Source of the DNA: Streptomyces sp. Je 1-79
GTDB lineage: Bacteria; Actinomycetota; Actinomycetes; Streptomycetales; Streptomycetaceae
Assembly (NCBI RefSeq): GCF_025195125.1
Contig: NZ_JAMGSL010000005.1
Span: 434,001 to 498,000 of the forward strand
Length of the DNA: 64,000 nt
Direction of reading: 5' to 3'
Of this stretch, positions 43,747 through 52,616 are shown piece by piece; within the stretch, counting starts at the first letter, position 1; each line of letters begins with the position of its first letter. Below the pieces are notes generated by a model. The model worked only from the letters and a program-made list of their open reading frames with translations, was not told the DNA's origin and did no database searches. Both the position numbers and the translations under genes were made by a program.

Positions 43747-46065
43747 TTGAGCGCCTCACCCGAAGAGCAGGAACGGGAACAGGACGAACCGCGCGTGGGA
43801 CCCGAGCCCGGCGCGGAGCCGGAGTTCCACCCCTATCACCACCCGGCCGCCGGGTGGGGCGCGGCCAAGAGCGTGACCCGCTTCATGGCGCGCGAGGGCG
43901 CGCTGATGGACGGCCCGCGGGCGATCATGAAGATGAACCACGAGAACACCGGGTTCGACTGCCCCGGCTGCGCCTGGCCCGACGACACCAAGGGTCTGCA
44001 CCTCGACATCTGCGAGAACGGGATCAAGCACGTCACCTGGGAGATGACCCGCAAACGGGTCGACCGGGAGTTCTTCGCCGCCCACTCGGTCACCGAGCTG
44101 TCCGGCTGGAGCGACTACGACCTGGAGAACGAGGGCCGGCTGACCGAGCCCATGGTCTACGACCCCGACACGGACCACTACGTGCCCATCAGCTGGAAGG
44201 AGGCCTTCGACCTCGTCGGGCGCACGCTGCGCGCCCTGGACTCCCCGCACCGGGCCGCGTACTACACCTCCGGCCGGCTCGGCAACGAGGCCACCTTCCT
44301 CTACCAGCTCATGGCCAGGGAACTCGGCACGAACAACCTGCCCGACTGCTCCAACATGTGCCACGAGGCCAGCGGCCGCGCGCTCCAGGCGGCACTGGGC
44401 ACCGGGAAGGGGACCGTCGACCTCAAGGACTGGGAGACCACCGACGCCCTGTTCATCATGGGGGTCAACGTGGCCTCCAACGCGCCCCGGATGCTCACCG
44501 CGCTGTCGGAGGCGTACCACCGCGGCGCCAAGATCGTGCACATCAACCCCCTGGTCGAGGCGGGCGCGACCCGCGCGATCATCCCGCACGACTTCAAGGA
44601 CATGGCCACCTTCCACTCGACCCCGACGAGCACCCTCAACCTCCAGCCGCGCATCGGCGGCGACATGGCGCTCGTACGGGGCATGGCCAAGGCGATCCTG
44701 GAACAGTCGGCCTCCGACCCGAAGGCGCTGGACCAGGAGTTCATCGACCGCCACACCGCCGGTTTCGACGAGTACCGCGCGCTGTGCGAGGCCACGCCCT
44801 GGGACGAGATCGAGAAGCAGTCCGGGGTCGGCCGCGACGACATCCTGGAGGCGGCCCGCGTCTACCGCGAGGCCGACCGCTCCATCGTCAGCTGGTGTCT
44901 CGGCGTCACCCAGCACGAGCACGGCGTCGACACCGTACGGGAGATCGTCAACCTCCTGCTGCTGCGCGGCAATCTGGGACGGGAAGGGGCCGGGCCCTCC
45001 CCGGTGCGCGGCCACAGCAACGTCCAGGGCAACCGCACCTGCGGCATCGACCACCGCCCCGGCACGGAGTTCCTGGACCGGCTGGCGAAGGTCTGCAAGA
45101 TCGAGCCGCCGCGCGAGCACGGCCTGGACACGGTACGCACCATCGAGGCCATGCACCGCGGCGAGGTGAAGGTGTTCGTCGGCATGGGCGGCAACTTCGC
45201 CCTCGCGGCGCCCGACACCCCGCACACGTACGCGGCACTGCGCGCCTGCGAACTCACCGTCCAGGTCAGCACCAAGCTGAACCGCAGCCACATCGTCCAC
45301 GGCCGCCAGGCCCTCATCCTCCCCTGCCTCGGCCGGACCGAGAAGGACCATCAGCGCAAGGGCGTCCAGAGCACGTCCGTCGAGGACTCGATGAGCATGG
45401 TCCATCTGTCCGTCGGCATGAAGCGCCCCGCCTCCCCGCACCTGCTCTCCGAGCCCGCGATCGTCGCCGGCATGGCCCGCGCGGCACTGCCCGGGAGCGA
45501 GACGCCGTGGGAGTGGTACATCGAGGACTACGACCGCATCCGCGACACCATGGCCCAAGCCCTCGACGGCTTCGAGGACTTCAACCGCCGGGTGCGGCTG
45601 CCGCTCGGCTTCCGCATCAAGCAGCCCGCGCGCGAACTCGTCTTCCTCACCCCGTCCGGACGCGCCGAGTTCTCCGCCGCCGCACTGCCCGACGTCGTCC
45701 CCGCCCCGGGAATGCTGGCGCTCGGAACCATGCGGTCCCACGACCAGTGGAACACCACCATCTACTCCGACAACGACCGCTACCGCGGCATCAAGAACCT
45801 GCGCACCCTCGTCTTCATGAACGAGGACGACATGCGCGAACGCGGCATCGCGAAGCTCGACCCGGTCGACATCACCAGCACCGCGGGCGACGGCAGCCGG
45901 CGGCACCTCGACGGCTACCTGGCCGTTCCGTACGACATTCCGCGCGGCTGCGCGGCCGGGTACATGCCCGAGATGAACGTGCTGTGCGCCCTCGGCGACT
46001 ACAGCACGCAGAGCGACCAGCCGATCATGAAGCACGTCAAGGTCACCATCACCCCCGCAGCCTGA
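43747..46065 (+). CDS. FdhF/YdeP-family molybdopterin oxidoreductase
   Basis: A 772-residue Moco enzyme of the FdhF/YdeP group, related to formate dehydrogenases and the acid-resistance protein YdeP. The N-terminal cluster region shows FDCPGCAWPD, as in this family; SNMCHEASGRAL is in the active-site region; and HSNVQGNRTCG and LNRSHIVHGRQALILPCLGRTE are further signatures. Unlike NasA it has no fused electron donor. TTG 43747 has GGAAGG eight bases upstream, so I start here rather than at the GTG of 43627. It is upstream of, and in line with, the DyP-encapsulin pair. Substrate unknown. Confidence 0.85.
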   Translation: MSASPEEQEREQDEPRVGPEPGAEPEFHPYHHPAAGWGAAKSVTRFMAREGALMDGPRAIMKMNHENTGFDCPGCAWPDDTKGLHLDICENGIKHVTWEMTRKRVDREFFAAHSVTELSGWSDYDLENEGRLTEPMVYDPDTDHYVPISWKEAFDLVGRTLRALDSPHRAAYYTSGRLGNEATFLYQLMARELGTNNLPDCSNMCHEASGRALQAALGTGKGTVDLKDWETTDALFIMGVNVASNAPRMLTALSEAYHRGAKIVHINPLVEAGATRAIIPHDFKDMATFHSTPTSTLNLQPRIGGDMALVRGMAKAILEQSASDPKALDQEFIDRHTAGFDEYRALCEATPWDEIEKQSGVGRDDILEAARVYREADRSIVSWCLGVTQHEHGVDTVREIVNLLLLRGNLGREGAGPSPVRGHSNVQGNRTCGIDHRPGTEFLDRLAKVCKIEPPREHGLDTVRTIEAMHRGEVKVFVGMGGNFALAAPDTPHTYAALRACELTVQVSTKLNRSHIVHGRQALILPCLGRTEKDHQRKGVQSTSVEDSMSMVHLSVGMKRPASPHLLSEPAIVAGMARAALPGSETPWEWYIEDYDRIRDTMAQALDGFEDFNRRVRLPLGFRIKQPARELVFLTPSGRAEFSAAALPDVVPAPGMLALGTMRSHDQWNTTIYSDNDRYRGIKNLRTLVFMNEDDMRERGIAKLDPVDITSTAGDGSRRHLDGYLAVPYDIPRGCAAGYMPEMNVLCALGDYSTQSDQPIMKHVKVTITPAA

Positions 46066-46115
46066 ATCCCGCGTGTGAGGGGCGCCCTGTCTCAGGATCA
46101 GGGCCGGAGCCTGCT

Positions 46116-46141
46116 GACGCGGTGCGTGCCCGCACTGCGTC
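46116..46141 (+). terminator. Stem-loop between the YdeP-like and DyP genes
   Basis: GACGCGGTGCG (46116-46126) and CGCACTGCGTC (46131-46141) pair with one wobble around TGCC, 50 bases after the YdeP-like stop. It suggests that DyP-encapsulin has its own promoter in the AT-rich stretch at 46171-46200. Confidence 0.5.
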
Positions 46142-46214
46142 CCAGCCCCGGGCCGGATACCCTGACGCCGTACCTTTTGTTGCTGTTCGTGACGTAATGT
46201 CTGCCGGGAGTCGC

Positions 46215-47198
46215 ATGGTCACCACGCAGCCCGTCGTCGTACCGCCGCCGAGAGCCGCCGTGTTCCTCGTGGCCTCGCTGAACCCCGGCGGTGAGGCCGC
46301 CGTACGGGATGCGCTGGCCGATCTCGCCGGGCTGACCCGCTCCGTGGCCTTCCGCTCGCCGGACGCCGCCCTCACCTGCGTCGCGGGCATCGGCTCGGTG
46401 GCGTGGGACCGGCTCGTCGGCGGGCCGCGCCCGCGCGAGCTCCACCCCTTCACGCCCCTGACGGGCCCCCGGCACCGGGCGCCGGCCACCCCGGGCGATC
46501 TGCTCTTCCACGTACGCGGCCGCCGCATGGACCTCTGCTTCGAACTGGCCCGGCTCATCGTCGACGCCCTGGGCCCCGCCGTGACCGTCGTCGACGAGGT
46601 GCACGGCTTCAAGTACTTCGACCAGCGCGACCTCCTCGGCTTCGTCGACGGCAGCGAGAACCCCGAGGGCGGCCAGGCGGACGACGCCGTGTACGTCACC
46701 GACGACGAGCCGCCCTTCCTCGGCGGCAGTTACGTCATCGTGCAGAAGTACGTCCACGACATGGCGGCCTGGCAGTCGCTCACCGTCGAGGAACAGGAAC
46801 GCGTCATCGGCCGCGCCAAGTCGTCCAACGTCGAACTCCCCGACGGCGTCCAACCGGACGACTCGCACGTCGCGCTCAACACGATCGTCGACGACGACGG
46901 CACCGAGCAGAAGATCGTGCGCGAGAACATGGCGTTCGGCGAGGTCGGCCGCGGCGAGTTCGGCACGTATTTCATCGGATACGCCCGGACTCCCGCGGTG
47001 ACCGAGCAGATGCTGCGCAACATGTTCCTCGGCGACCCGCCGGGCCTCACCGACCGCATCCTCGACTTCTCCACGGCCGTCACCGGCGGCCTCTTCTTCG
47101 TCCCCAGCGCCGACCTCCTCGGCGACCTCCCTGCCCCGGCCTCCGGGACCGCCCACCGCGGCGACTCCCTGCGCATCGGCAGCCTCAAAGGAGCCTGA
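46215..47198 (+). CDS. DyP-type haem peroxidase, encapsulin cargo
   Basis: A 327-residue B-type dye-decolorising peroxidase. The catalytic aspartate is D145 (GFVDGSENP), the proximal haem ligand H218 (DDSHVALN), and the distal R236 and N238 (IVRENMAFG), a constant offset from the well-known DypB residues. The C terminus ends in a flexible Pro/Ala segment and DSLRIGSLKG, matching the cargo-loading peptide that docks DyP inside encapsulin shells. It should reduce peroxide inside the nanocompartment. ATG 46215 has GGGAG four bases upstream; an ATG at 46197 is the alternative. Confidence 0.95.
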   Translation: MVTTQPVVVPPPRAAVFLVASLNPGGEAAVRDALADLAGLTRSVAFRSPDAALTCVAGIGSVAWDRLVGGPRPRELHPFTPLTGPRHRAPATPGDLLFHVRGRRMDLCFELARLIVDALGPAVTVVDEVHGFKYFDQRDLLGFVDGSENPEGGQADDAVYVTDDEPPFLGGSYVIVQKYVHDMAAWQSLTVEEQERVIGRAKSSNVELPDGVQPDDSHVALNTIVDDDGTEQKIVRENMAFGEVGRGEFGTYFIGYARTPAVTEQMLRNMFLGDPPGLTDRILDFSTAVTGGLFFVPSADLLGDLPAPASGTAHRGDSLRIGSLKGA

Positions 47199-47203
47199 GC
47201 GTC

Positions 47204-48019
47204 ATGACGAACCCCGCCGCCACCGACAACCTGCACCGCGAACTCGCCCCGATCACCCCCGCCGCGTGGGCCGAGATCGAGGAGGAGGCGCGCCGTACCT
47301 TCCGGCGCCATGTCGCCGGGCGCCGTGTCGTCGACGTCCCCGACCCGGCGGGCCCGGGGCTGGCCGCCGCCGGCACCGGTCACCTCGACGAGATCGACCC
47401 GCCCGCCCCCGGTGTCACGGCGCGGCTGCGCGAGGCGCGCCGGCTGGTCGAACTCCGCGTCCCGTTCACCGTGAGCCGGGCCGCCGTGGACGACGTCGAG
47501 CGCGGCTCGAACGACTCCGACTGGCAGCCGGTGAAGGACGCGGCACGCGCCATGGCCTTCGCCGAGGACCGGGCCGTCTTCGACGGATACCCGGCGGCAG
47601 GCATCGAAGGGCTGCGCTCGCGGTCCTCCAACCCCGAGCTGGGACTGCCAGCCGAGTCGCGCGACTACCCCGACGCGATCAGCCGCGCACTGACGTCGCT
47701 GCGGCTCGCGGGCGTCGACGGACCGTACGCGCTCCTGCTCGGCGCCGACGCGTACACGGCGGTCAGCGAGACCTCCGACCACGGCTACCCGATCGCGGCG
47801 CACCTCGGCCGGATCCTCGGCGGCGACCCGATCTGGGCGCCCGCCCTGACCGGAGCGTTCGTCCTGTCCACGCGGGGCGGCGACTTCGAACTCCGCCTCG
47901 GCCAGGACCTGGCGATCGGCTACACCGCGCACGACGCGAAGGGCATCGAGCTGTACTTCCAGGAGACGCTGACGTTCCTGACGTACACGGACGAGGCGGT
48001 CGTCGCCCTGAGGCCGTGA
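47204..48019 (+). CDS. Encapsulin nanocompartment shell protein (family 1)
   Basis: A 271-residue HK97-fold shell protein of the linocin-M18/encapsulin family. The start (NLHRELAPITPAAWAEIEEEARRTF), VPDPAGPG, and the C-terminal DLAIGYTAHDAKGIELYFQETLTFL are typical. Subunits form an icosahedral shell that takes up proteins carrying the C-terminal peptide seen on the DyP encoded five bases upstream. AAAGGAG overlapping the DyP stop is the ribosome site. No second cargo gene with the peptide was seen in the window. Confidence 0.96.
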   Translation: MTNPAATDNLHRELAPITPAAWAEIEEEARRTFRRHVAGRRVVDVPDPAGPGLAAAGTGHLDEIDPPAPGVTARLREARRLVELRVPFTVSRAAVDDVERGSNDSDWQPVKDAARAMAFAEDRAVFDGYPAAGIEGLRSRSSNPELGLPAESRDYPDAISRALTSLRLAGVDGPYALLLGADAYTAVSETSDHGYPIAAHLGRILGGDPIWAPALTGAFVLSTRGGDFELRLGQDLAIGYTAHDAKGIELYFQETLTFLTYTDEAVVALRP

Positions 48020-48071
48020 CCCGGCCGCTCGTGAAAACGGGGCCCAGGGGTCGTGACCCGGCCGGTCGTGA
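48016..48071. repeat. 19-bp direct repeat between encapsulin and GreA-like gene ends
   Basis: GTGACCCGGCCGCTCGTGA (48016-48034) and GTGACCCGGCCGGTCGTGA (48053-48071) differ at one base. The first includes the encapsulin stop codon and the second touches the stop of the convergent GreA-like gene. Confidence 0.6.
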
Positions 48072-48539
48072 CTAGGGGGCGTTCCCCAGGGAGACGACGA
48101 CCGCGCTCGTACGCCCGTCCGGAGCCTGGTACGTGACCGTGTCGCCCGCGCGGTGCCCGAGCAGCGCGCGGCCCAGCGGGCTGTCGGCGGTGACCAGGGC
48201 CCTGTCCAGCTCCTCGGAGATCTCGCCGACCTGGAGCGTCGCCTCCGACCCGTCCGCGAACCGCACGGTGACGGTGCTGCCCACGCCGACCACGTCCGCG
48301 GACGGCGCGCCGGCGACGGACGCCTCGCGGATCCGCCCCTCGATCTCGTCGATACGCCGGTCCAGACGTGCGACGTCCGAGGCGCGCTGGAGCTCGTCGG
48401 CCTCGTCAGCCCGGTCACCCACGGGATCCTCGCTCCGCAAGGTCGCGGCCACACCGTCCCGTTCGGCCCGCAGCTCGGCGAGGTCCTTCCGGAGCGCCTT
48501 CAGAGCTTCGGCGCTGATGGGCTCGGGTCCACCGGTCAT
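48072..48539 (-). CDS. GreA/GreB-family transcript cleavage factor
   Basis: A 155-residue Gre-type factor. The N-terminal half is an antiparallel coiled coil ([20 protein letters not shown] and [15 protein letters not shown]) whose tip carries acidic residues (DRADEADE), the part that enters the RNA polymerase secondary channel. The C-terminal half is the FKBP-like domain ([41 protein letters not shown]). It is probably a paralogue rather than the main GreA, being divergent in length and isolated. Confidence 0.88.
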   Translation of the reverse strand: MTGGPEPISAEALKALRKDLAELRAERDGVAATLRSEDPVGDRADEADELQRASDVARLDRRIDEIEGRIREASVAGAPSADVVGVGSTVTVRFADGSEATLQVGEISEELDRALVTADSPLGRALLGHRAGDTVTYQAPDGRTSAVVVSLGNAP

Positions 48540-48714
48540 TCCTGCTCCCGTGACGCGCGTACGAATCGGATCCCTCGGCTGCACCTCAATTACCGCATTC
48601 GGCGGGGGCCCCGGCAAATCACGGAGCCCGGCGAGGTGGGGCAAGGAGAGGGAAGGAATTGAGGGGGGAGGAAATGCCGGGTCGGAGATCGATGCGCGGA
48701 TAGCGTTACCGGCC

Positions 48715-49350
48715 ATGACACAGTGGCTGCCGCGGACAGCGGTTCCCCGGCTCGCCGGTTCGGTCGTCGCCGGAGCGGCGATCGGCGCGGCCGTCGGCGG
48801 GCTCACCGACGTACCGCTGGGAATCCTCGCCGGCATCGCCCTGGCGGAGACGCTCTTCGTCGTGGCGGGCTGGGTCGTGCTCTGGCCGATGGACGCGGAC
48901 ACCACACGCCGCGACGCCCGGCGCGAGGACTTCCGGCCCCTGACCGACGAGATCATCATCGTCGCGGTCGCCCTGTGCGGACTGGGCAGCACCGTGGTCA
49001 TCCTCCTGCGCGGCGCCTCCGACACCGGCCACGCCGCTGCCGCGACCGGGCTCAGCGGGGTGTTCATGGCCTGGGCGGCCCTGCACCTGATGTACGCCAC
49101 GCGGTACGCGTACCTCTACTGCGCGACGTCGAAGGGCGGCATCGACTTCAATTCCGACGAGCCGCCCGCGTACCGGGACTTCCTCTACTTCAGCTACAAC
49201 CTCGGAATGACCTATCAGGTCTCCGACACCGACGTGTCGAGTGCGCGGATCCGAGCGGTGGTGCTGCGGCACTCCTTGCTGTCCTACGTGTTCGGTACGA
49301 GCATTCTGGCGACGGCCGTCAATCTCGTCGTCGGACTCGTCACCGGCTGA
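48715..49350 (+). CDS. DUF1345-like membrane protein
   Basis: A 211-residue integral membrane protein with five or six hydrophobic helices. The conserved [37 protein letters not shown] and [16 protein letters not shown] are typical of DUF1345. Function is unknown. No ribosome site precedes the ATG; TAGCGT ends eight bases upstream, which would fit a leaderless or nearly leaderless message. Confidence 0.82.
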   Translation: MTQWLPRTAVPRLAGSVVAGAAIGAAVGGLTDVPLGILAGIALAETLFVVAGWVVLWPMDADTTRRDARREDFRPLTDEIIIVAVALCGLGSTVVILLRGASDTGHAAAATGLSGVFMAWAALHLMYATRYAYLYCATSKGGIDFNSDEPPAYRDFLYFSYNLGMTYQVSDTDVSSARIRAVVLRHSLLSYVFGTSILATAVNLVVGLVTG

Positions 49351-49691
49351 CGCCGGGCCCGGGAGAGCGGGATTTCCCGGCGAAGAGCCCGTGAAGGGTG
49401 GATGAAGAGCGCATGACGAACCCATCCGGAGGAATTCCGGCATGTCCGGGAGCGGGGCCGGCCCGACGGCGCTCCCGGCCCGCGAGGGTCCGGACGCCCG
49501 TCCCGGCCGACCCGTCTTCGTGCAGGCGGGCGATGTTTCCGGACGGCGTGGCGGGGCGCTCGGGGCCGTGGGGACTGGGCACGGGCGGTGTGTGAGGGGG
49601 CGCGACGAGGCGCGGAGCGAAGAATTCCGTGCACGTTCGACCACACCGTGCTACAGTGAACTCAGTTGCAGTTGTGGTTCCCATAAACTTC
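49351..49691. other. Intergenic DNA before the cold-shock gene, with probable promoter
   Basis: This stretch carries no gene I can support. A -10-like TACAGT at 49652-49657 in the sequence CCGTGCTACAGTG is the likely promoter of the cold-shock gene, giving a leader of about 160 bases; the -35 region (near 49629) is weak. Confidence 0.4.
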
Positions 49692-49737
49692 AAGTGCCTT
49701 TCGCGGATTCGTTTCCGCCAGGCACTTTTTGTATTTT
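49692..49737 (+). promoter_or_regulatory. Two-tier stem-loop with T-rich tail in the cold-shock leader
   Basis: Outer arms AAGTGCCT (49692-49699) and AGGCACTT (49720-49727) enclose inner arms GCGGA (49703-49707) and TCCGC (49714-49718) with a TTCGTT loop, followed by TTTGTATTTT. This is a textbook intrinsic-terminator shape, rare in such GC-rich genomes, and lies about 100 bases before the csp start. It may act as an attenuator or temperature-sensitive leader. Confidence 0.65.
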
Positions 49738-49826
49738 CGGTGCTGTTTCCGGACGGGGCAATCGCGCGGCGACGCCGGGATTCACACAGTGTGGATCCCC
49801 GGGTAGTGCCTCGAAGGAGATATGAC

Positions 49827-50030
49827 ATGGCTACTGGCACCGTGAAGTGGTTCAACTCGGAAAAGGGCTTCGGCTTCATCGAGCAGGAGGGTGGCGGCCC
49901 GGACGTGTTCGCCCACTACTCCAACATCGCGACCTCCGGCTTCCGTGAGCTCCAGGAGGGCCAGAAGGTGACCTTCGACGTCACCCAGGGCCAGAAGGGC
50001 CCGCAGGCGGAGAACATCCTCCCCGCCTGA
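49827..50030 (+). CDS. Cold-shock protein (CspA family)
   Basis: A 67-residue cold-shock-domain protein with both RNA-binding motifs intact: KGFGFIEQ (RNP1-like) and VFAHYSNI (RNP2-like), beginning [12 protein letters not shown]. It binds single-stranded RNA or DNA and works as an RNA chaperone. AAGGAGATATGAC precedes the ATG. A structured leader lies upstream and an RNA helicase gene follows 83 bases downstream, a functional pairing in RNA unfolding. Confidence 0.97.
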   Translation: MATGTVKWFNSEKGFGFIEQEGGGPDVFAHYSNIATSGFRELQEGQKVTFDVTQGQKGPQAENILPA

Positions 50031-50052
50031 GGCTGAGCCTTCCGACGCAGCT

Positions 50053-50081
50053 GGGGTCCTCACCCTCGTGGTGAGGGCCCC
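50053..50081 (+). terminator. Stem-loop between cold-shock and helicase genes
   Basis: GGGGTCCTCACC (50053-50064) pairs with GGTGAGGGCCCC (50070-50081), 12 pairs with one wobble, loop CTCGT, followed after ten bases by a short ATTTT. It probably gives partial termination before the helicase. Confidence 0.65.
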
Positions 50082-50113
50082 GGCTCGTCGCATTTTCGGA
50101 CGAGGTTTCTCCG

Positions 50114-51502
50114 ATGAACGAATTCGCATCCCCGGTCACCCATACCCCGGCCCTCCCCCCGGTCGCCGCGTTCGGCGATCTGGAGCTGCCGGCCGAGGTG
50201 CTGGCGCTGCTCACCGAGCTCGGCGTCGACACACCCTTCCCCATCCAGGCCGCCACCCTGCCCAACGCCCTCGCAGGACGCGACGTCCTCGGGCGCGGGC
50301 GCACCGGATCGGGAAAGACCCTCGCCTTCGGCATTCCCCTGCTCGTACGCACCGCCGGCCGCCGGGCCGAGGCGCGCAGGCCGCGCGCCCTGATCCTCGT
50401 CCCCACACGCGAACTGGCCCAGCAGGTCACCGACGCGCTCACGCCGTATGCCCGCCTCCTGAAGCTGCGCATGCTCACCGTCGTCGGCGGCATGTCGATC
50501 GGCAGGCAGGCCACCGCACTGCGCGAAGGCGCCGAGGTCCTCGTCGCGACCCCCGGCCGGCTCAACGACCTCGTCGAGCGCAAGGACTGCCGCCTGGACC
50601 GGGTCGACATCACCGTCCTTGACGAGGCCGACCAGATGACCGACATGGGCTTCCTGCCGCAGGTCACCGAGGTGCTCGACCTCGTACGGCCCGACGGCCA
50701 GCGCATGCTGTTCTCCGCCACGCTCGACCGCAACGTCGACCAGCTCGTCCAGAGCTACCTCCACGACCCGGTCGTCCACTCGGTCGACCCCACCGCGGCC
50801 ACCGTCACCACGATGGAGCACCACGTCCTCCAGGTGCACGGCGCGGACAAGTACGCCACCGCCACGGAGATCGCCGCCCGCGACGGGCGCGTGATCATGT
50901 TCCTGGACACCAAGGCCTCCGTCGACCGTTTCACCAAGCACCTGCGCGGCAGCGGGGTGCGCGCCGAGGCCCTGCACGGCGGCAAGTCGCAGCCGCTGCG
51001 CAACCGCACCCTGGAGCGGTTCAGGAGCGGTGACATCACCGTCCTCGTGGCCACCAACGTGGCCGCGCGCGGCATCCACGTCGACGAGCTGGACCTCGTC
51101 GTCAACGTCGACCCGCCCGCCGACCACAAGGACTATCTGCACCGGGGCGGACGCACCGCTCGCGCCGGCGAGTCCGGCAGCGTCGTCACCCTGGTCCTCC
51201 CCGACCAGCGCAAGGACGTCGTCCGGCTCATGGGCGAGGCGGGGATCCGCGCCCGCGTGACCCAGGTCCGTTCCGGCGAGGCCGAGTTGAGCCGCCTCAC
51301 CGGCGCCAAGGCCCCGTCCGGCGTGCCCGTCGACGGTGCCGCGCCGAGCACCGAGGGCCCCAAGCGCGGCGGAGCGATCTTCCGCGGCATCGGCACCGTC
51401 CCGGGCAAGCCCGGCCGCGCCAAGAACGAGTCACGGCGCTCCGCCGAGGCCCGTAAGACGGCCGAGGCCCGCCAGGCCGCCCGGATCCGCCGGGGACGCT
51501 AG
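50114..51502 (+). CDS. DEAD-box RNA helicase
   Basis: A 462-residue helicase with the two RecA-like domains. Q-motif region PFPIQAATLP, motif I GRTGSGKT (about 58-65), Ia PTRELAQQ, II DEAD, III SAT, V ATNVAARGIHVDELD and VI HRGGRTARAG are all intact. The last 80 residues are basic and Lys/Arg/Ala-rich, a likely RNA-binding tail. It unwinds short RNA duplexes with ATP; being behind the cold-shock gene it may serve cold adaptation. Confidence 0.95.
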   Translation: MNEFASPVTHTPALPPVAAFGDLELPAEVLALLTELGVDTPFPIQAATLPNALAGRDVLGRGRTGSGKTLAFGIPLLVRTAGRRAEARRPRALILVPTRELAQQVTDALTPYARLLKLRMLTVVGGMSIGRQATALREGAEVLVATPGRLNDLVERKDCRLDRVDITVLDEADQMTDMGFLPQVTEVLDLVRPDGQRMLFSATLDRNVDQLVQSYLHDPVVHSVDPTAATVTTMEHHVLQVHGADKYATATEIAARDGRVIMFLDTKASVDRFTKHLRGSGVRAEALHGGKSQPLRNRTLERFRSGDITVLVATNVAARGIHVDELDLVVNVDPPADHKDYLHRGGRTARAGESGSVVTLVLPDQRKDVVRLMGEAGIRARVTQVRSGEAELSRLTGAKAPSGVPVDGAAPSTEGPKRGGAIFRGIGTVPGKPGRAKNESRRSAEARKTAEARQAARIRRGR

Positions 51503-51598
51503 GGGCTCTCGTTCGGATCTTGCCGGGCTCGCGTGCTCCGGCCTGATCCAGACGAATGCTGTGACCGGCAGGTTCCCCACGTGGCGCGGCAGCGCCGC

Positions 51599-52450
51599 TC
51601 ACGTTCCCGACGGCCGCGGCTGTTCCGGCGGAACCGAGCTCTCGGCGACCGCCATCCACTGGTCCAGGTCGGCCTGGGTGAACTCGGTCCACGGTGGCAT
51701 GCCGGGGAGCCGGCGGAGGAGGTCGTAGGCCTCGGGGATCTGGGCTCCGCGGAGGACCGGGCAGTGGCAGCCCGCGATGACCTCGGCGTTCAGGTGTTGG
51801 AAGTCGGTGACGACCGTCCCGAACTTCTGGGCGTCCAGCAGGGCCACCCAGGGGGAGACCAGGGTTCCGCCGAAGAACTGGCCGTCGCGGAATTCGTCCG
51901 GCGACAGCGCCGCCATGTCGGGCACAGGGGTCGACACGTTCGTGGCGAACGTGTCCACGGCCCACAGGACCTTGGCCTTCGCGTCGAACAGGGCGCGGGT
52001 CGTGGGGTTGTCGTACAGGGGTGGTCGCTTGGCGACCAGGGTGCGGTCGCCCGCGTCGATCGTGTCGCCGTCGGTCATGAAGCGGCACCGGTTGATGGGT
52101 GTCTCCCACTCCTCGGCCATGCGGCCGATGGAGAACCATGTCGTGAGCAGGGTCGCGTTCGGGCACTCCGCGAGGACCGCCAAGAGGTTGCCGGCGTGGT
52201 CGCGGTCGTCGTGGGTGAGGAAGATCCACCGTACGTCCAGAGGATCCACGACGGACCAGGCCGCCTCCAGCCACTGGGAGCGCACTGCGGGCGCCCCGGT
52301 GTCCACGAGGACCGGTTCGCTTCCCCGGATCACCATCGAGTTCATCGGGAAGTGGCCGACCGGAGGGGCCTCAAGGGCCCACGGGATGACGAACGTCTCC
52401 TCAGCGATCTTGTACGGCTGCAGAAGGTCGAAACTCTCCGTGGTTGTCAT
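51599..52450 (-). CDS. MBL-fold metallo-hydrolase with variant metal motif
   Basis: A 283-residue metallo-beta-lactamase-fold protein. The signature at residues 79-88 reads THDDRDHAGN: H80 and D84-H85 of the usual H-x-H-x-D-H are kept but the middle histidine is an aspartate (D82). GCHCPVLRG supplies a further histidine and DTFATN a bridging aspartate. The change recalls the iron-binding variants in flavodiiron proteins, but no flavodoxin domain is present. Substrate is unknown. It is convergent with the helicase gene. Confidence 0.82.
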   Translation of the reverse strand: MTTTESFDLLQPYKIAEETFVIPWALEAPPVGHFPMNSMVIRGSEPVLVDTGAPAVRSQWLEAAWSVVDPLDVRWIFLTHDDRDHAGNLLAVLAECPNATLLTTWFSIGRMAEEWETPINRCRFMTDGDTIDAGDRTLVAKRPPLYDNPTTRALFDAKAKVLWAVDTFATNVSTPVPDMAALSPDEFRDGQFFGGTLVSPWVALLDAQKFGTVVTDFQHLNAEVIAGCHCPVLRGAQIPEAYDLLRRLPGMPPWTEFTQADLDQWMAVAESSVPPEQPRPSGT

Positions 52451-52616
52451 CGCTGCTCTCCCTCGGGCGGAGTCGCCGCAGCGTCCATGATTCCAGTGCA
52501 GCCCCGTGCCGGGCTGTCGTCAAACGCACGACCCGGCCACCGAGCCGGAGCGGCACTGTCGGACCCTCGTGCTGGAATGATCCTCGTCGCACATGGTCGC
52601 GAGGGGGAAGAAGAGC

